A stretch of 64,000 nucleotides of DNA from Saccoglossus kowalevskii (taxonomy: Eukaryota; Hemichordata; Enteropneusta; Harrimaniidae), in the NCBI RefSeq assembly GCF_000003605.2, contig NW_003114957.1, positions 196,761-260,760 on the forward strand. Direction: 5' to 3'. Made by a program: the position numbers and the translations under genes. Shown piece by piece: positions 63,295 to 64,000 of this stretch; the first letter of the stretch is position 1, and every line of letters starts with the position of its first letter. The notes below the pieces were generated by a model. It was given only the letters and a program-made list of their open reading frames with translations, did not search any database and was not told the origin of the DNA.

Positions 63295-63407
63295 GGGTAG
63301 TTTGTAGTGGATATGAGACTTTTATGGCTAATATTCGCATATTTGGGGGAAATAATGACCTCGTTTATTTTCGCCAGAGAGGCCTTATATCCACCATCAA
63401 ATACCCT
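63295..63407. mobile_element. Small hairpin element
   Basis: Left arm GGGTAGTTTGTAGTGGATAT and the inverted right arm GGGTATTTGATGGTGGATAT match at most positions; loop about 60 bp, non-coding. A MITE of unknown family. Confidence 0.55.
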
Positions 63408-64000
63408 CACTTGCAATTAATAACCTCGAAGAGTAAAGCTGTTACTGACGGAAATTCAACGTTTATAATATATGCTTCTAAATAACCACTGATTAATTTG
63501 GACAGAAAAAAAAATAAATGCATAAATACACGCTAATTTACGTTCAAACTGAAACGACATATACAGCTGTAATTTGTGTAACTGATCATTACGTTAGCGA
63601 TATAAGGCGCATTCTTCTGTTCTTCCACGTCATGTTCGCGGAATAAGTCCATTGTAAATTACATTTATTTTGAGGTTTTCTGAAAACGGTGTCGGCTTTA
63701 TATCCATTCATACTCGCTGTGTATGTTTCAACATAACCGTTTACAATTTAAAAGTGTATTAGGTATAATTTTAAGTTGAGCGTTGACAGTTTCCATGTAT
63801 GGCATGCATGTGTAGGCATCGCGACATTCAACTAATTCGTTATAATTATTAAATATGATTAAAACAACCCCGTATACTTTGACCTGTTTCTGAAAACAGT
63901 TGCGGAACAGAGAAATAAACAAATTAATCCGGAATCGTATATAGCGCCCTCGTGAGCTTGTTTTTAAATCGCGCGCGAGGTACCATTACACATCAAGCAT
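63408..64000. other. Non-coding stretch to window end
   Basis: Nothing recognised. Confidence 0.4.

Noticed and set aside
1-64000. CRISPR arrays, bacterial operons, rRNA or complete tRNA genes
   Set aside because: None seen; the sequence is plainly animal nuclear DNA, and the only tRNA-like sequence is the SINE head at 36368-36427.

Overview
This is AT-rich animal DNA with intron-rich genes, GT/AG splice sites, AATAAA signals and many kinds of transposable element: paired MITEs, LINE 3' ends, a tRNA-derived SINE and LTR-type fossils. The element families and the expanded sulfatase family suggest a marine invertebrate, perhaps a mollusc or other lophotrochozoan. The lineage is an inference only. 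There are two 50-base assembly gaps (14807-14856 and 50935-50984).

Layout. 1-14.8 kb is mostly non-coding. It holds the 5' part of one unrecognised minus-strand gene (first coding exon at 11865-11900, next recognised exon at 2760-2888, the rest off the left edge) and several MITEs. 15.2-29.5 kb is a diverged direct duplication (block A 15.2-23.2 kb, block B 24.2-29.5 kb). Each block was later interrupted by different insertions: a 3.7-kb insertion in A that itself holds a 2.03-kb TIR transposon with a LINE fragment, and in B a LINE 3' end, a piece of a TIR element and a 0.67-kb insertion. I see no intact gene in A or B.

31.2-59.6 kb is the core of the window: three copies of a secreted/lysosomal-type sulfatase gene related to the ARSB/ARSI/ARSJ group. 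Copy 1 (31268-38270, +) and copy 2 (43722-49783, +) each have 16 coding exons, the same intron phases and 497 codons. Copy 3 (54204-59548, -) is inverted, tail to tail with copy 2, and is a pseudogene: a deletion removed exon 4, which carries the second half of the sulfatase signature, and there are further indels and a changed splice acceptor. 3' flanks of copies 2 and 3 match, as does a short part of their distal 5' flanks, so the duplication included flanking DNA. The last two exons and the intron between them are nearly identical in copies 1 and 2 but not in copy 3, which suggests recent gene conversion.

The most interesting point is biochemical. The encoded proteins keep the formylglycine motif CTPSR and the metal-binding residues. 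They lack two residues that contact substrate sulfate in known sulfatases: the positions of human ARSB His242 and Lys318 are both alanine in an ungapped alignment. This may be a family of re-purposed or catalytically altered sulfatases. A 25-bp minisatellite lies just upstream of copies 1 and 2 (about 10 and 25 units) and is absent from copy 3.

59.7-64 kb has an LTR-like repeat, a short conserved coding-like block shared with A and B, and a small hairpin element. It has no recognisable gene.
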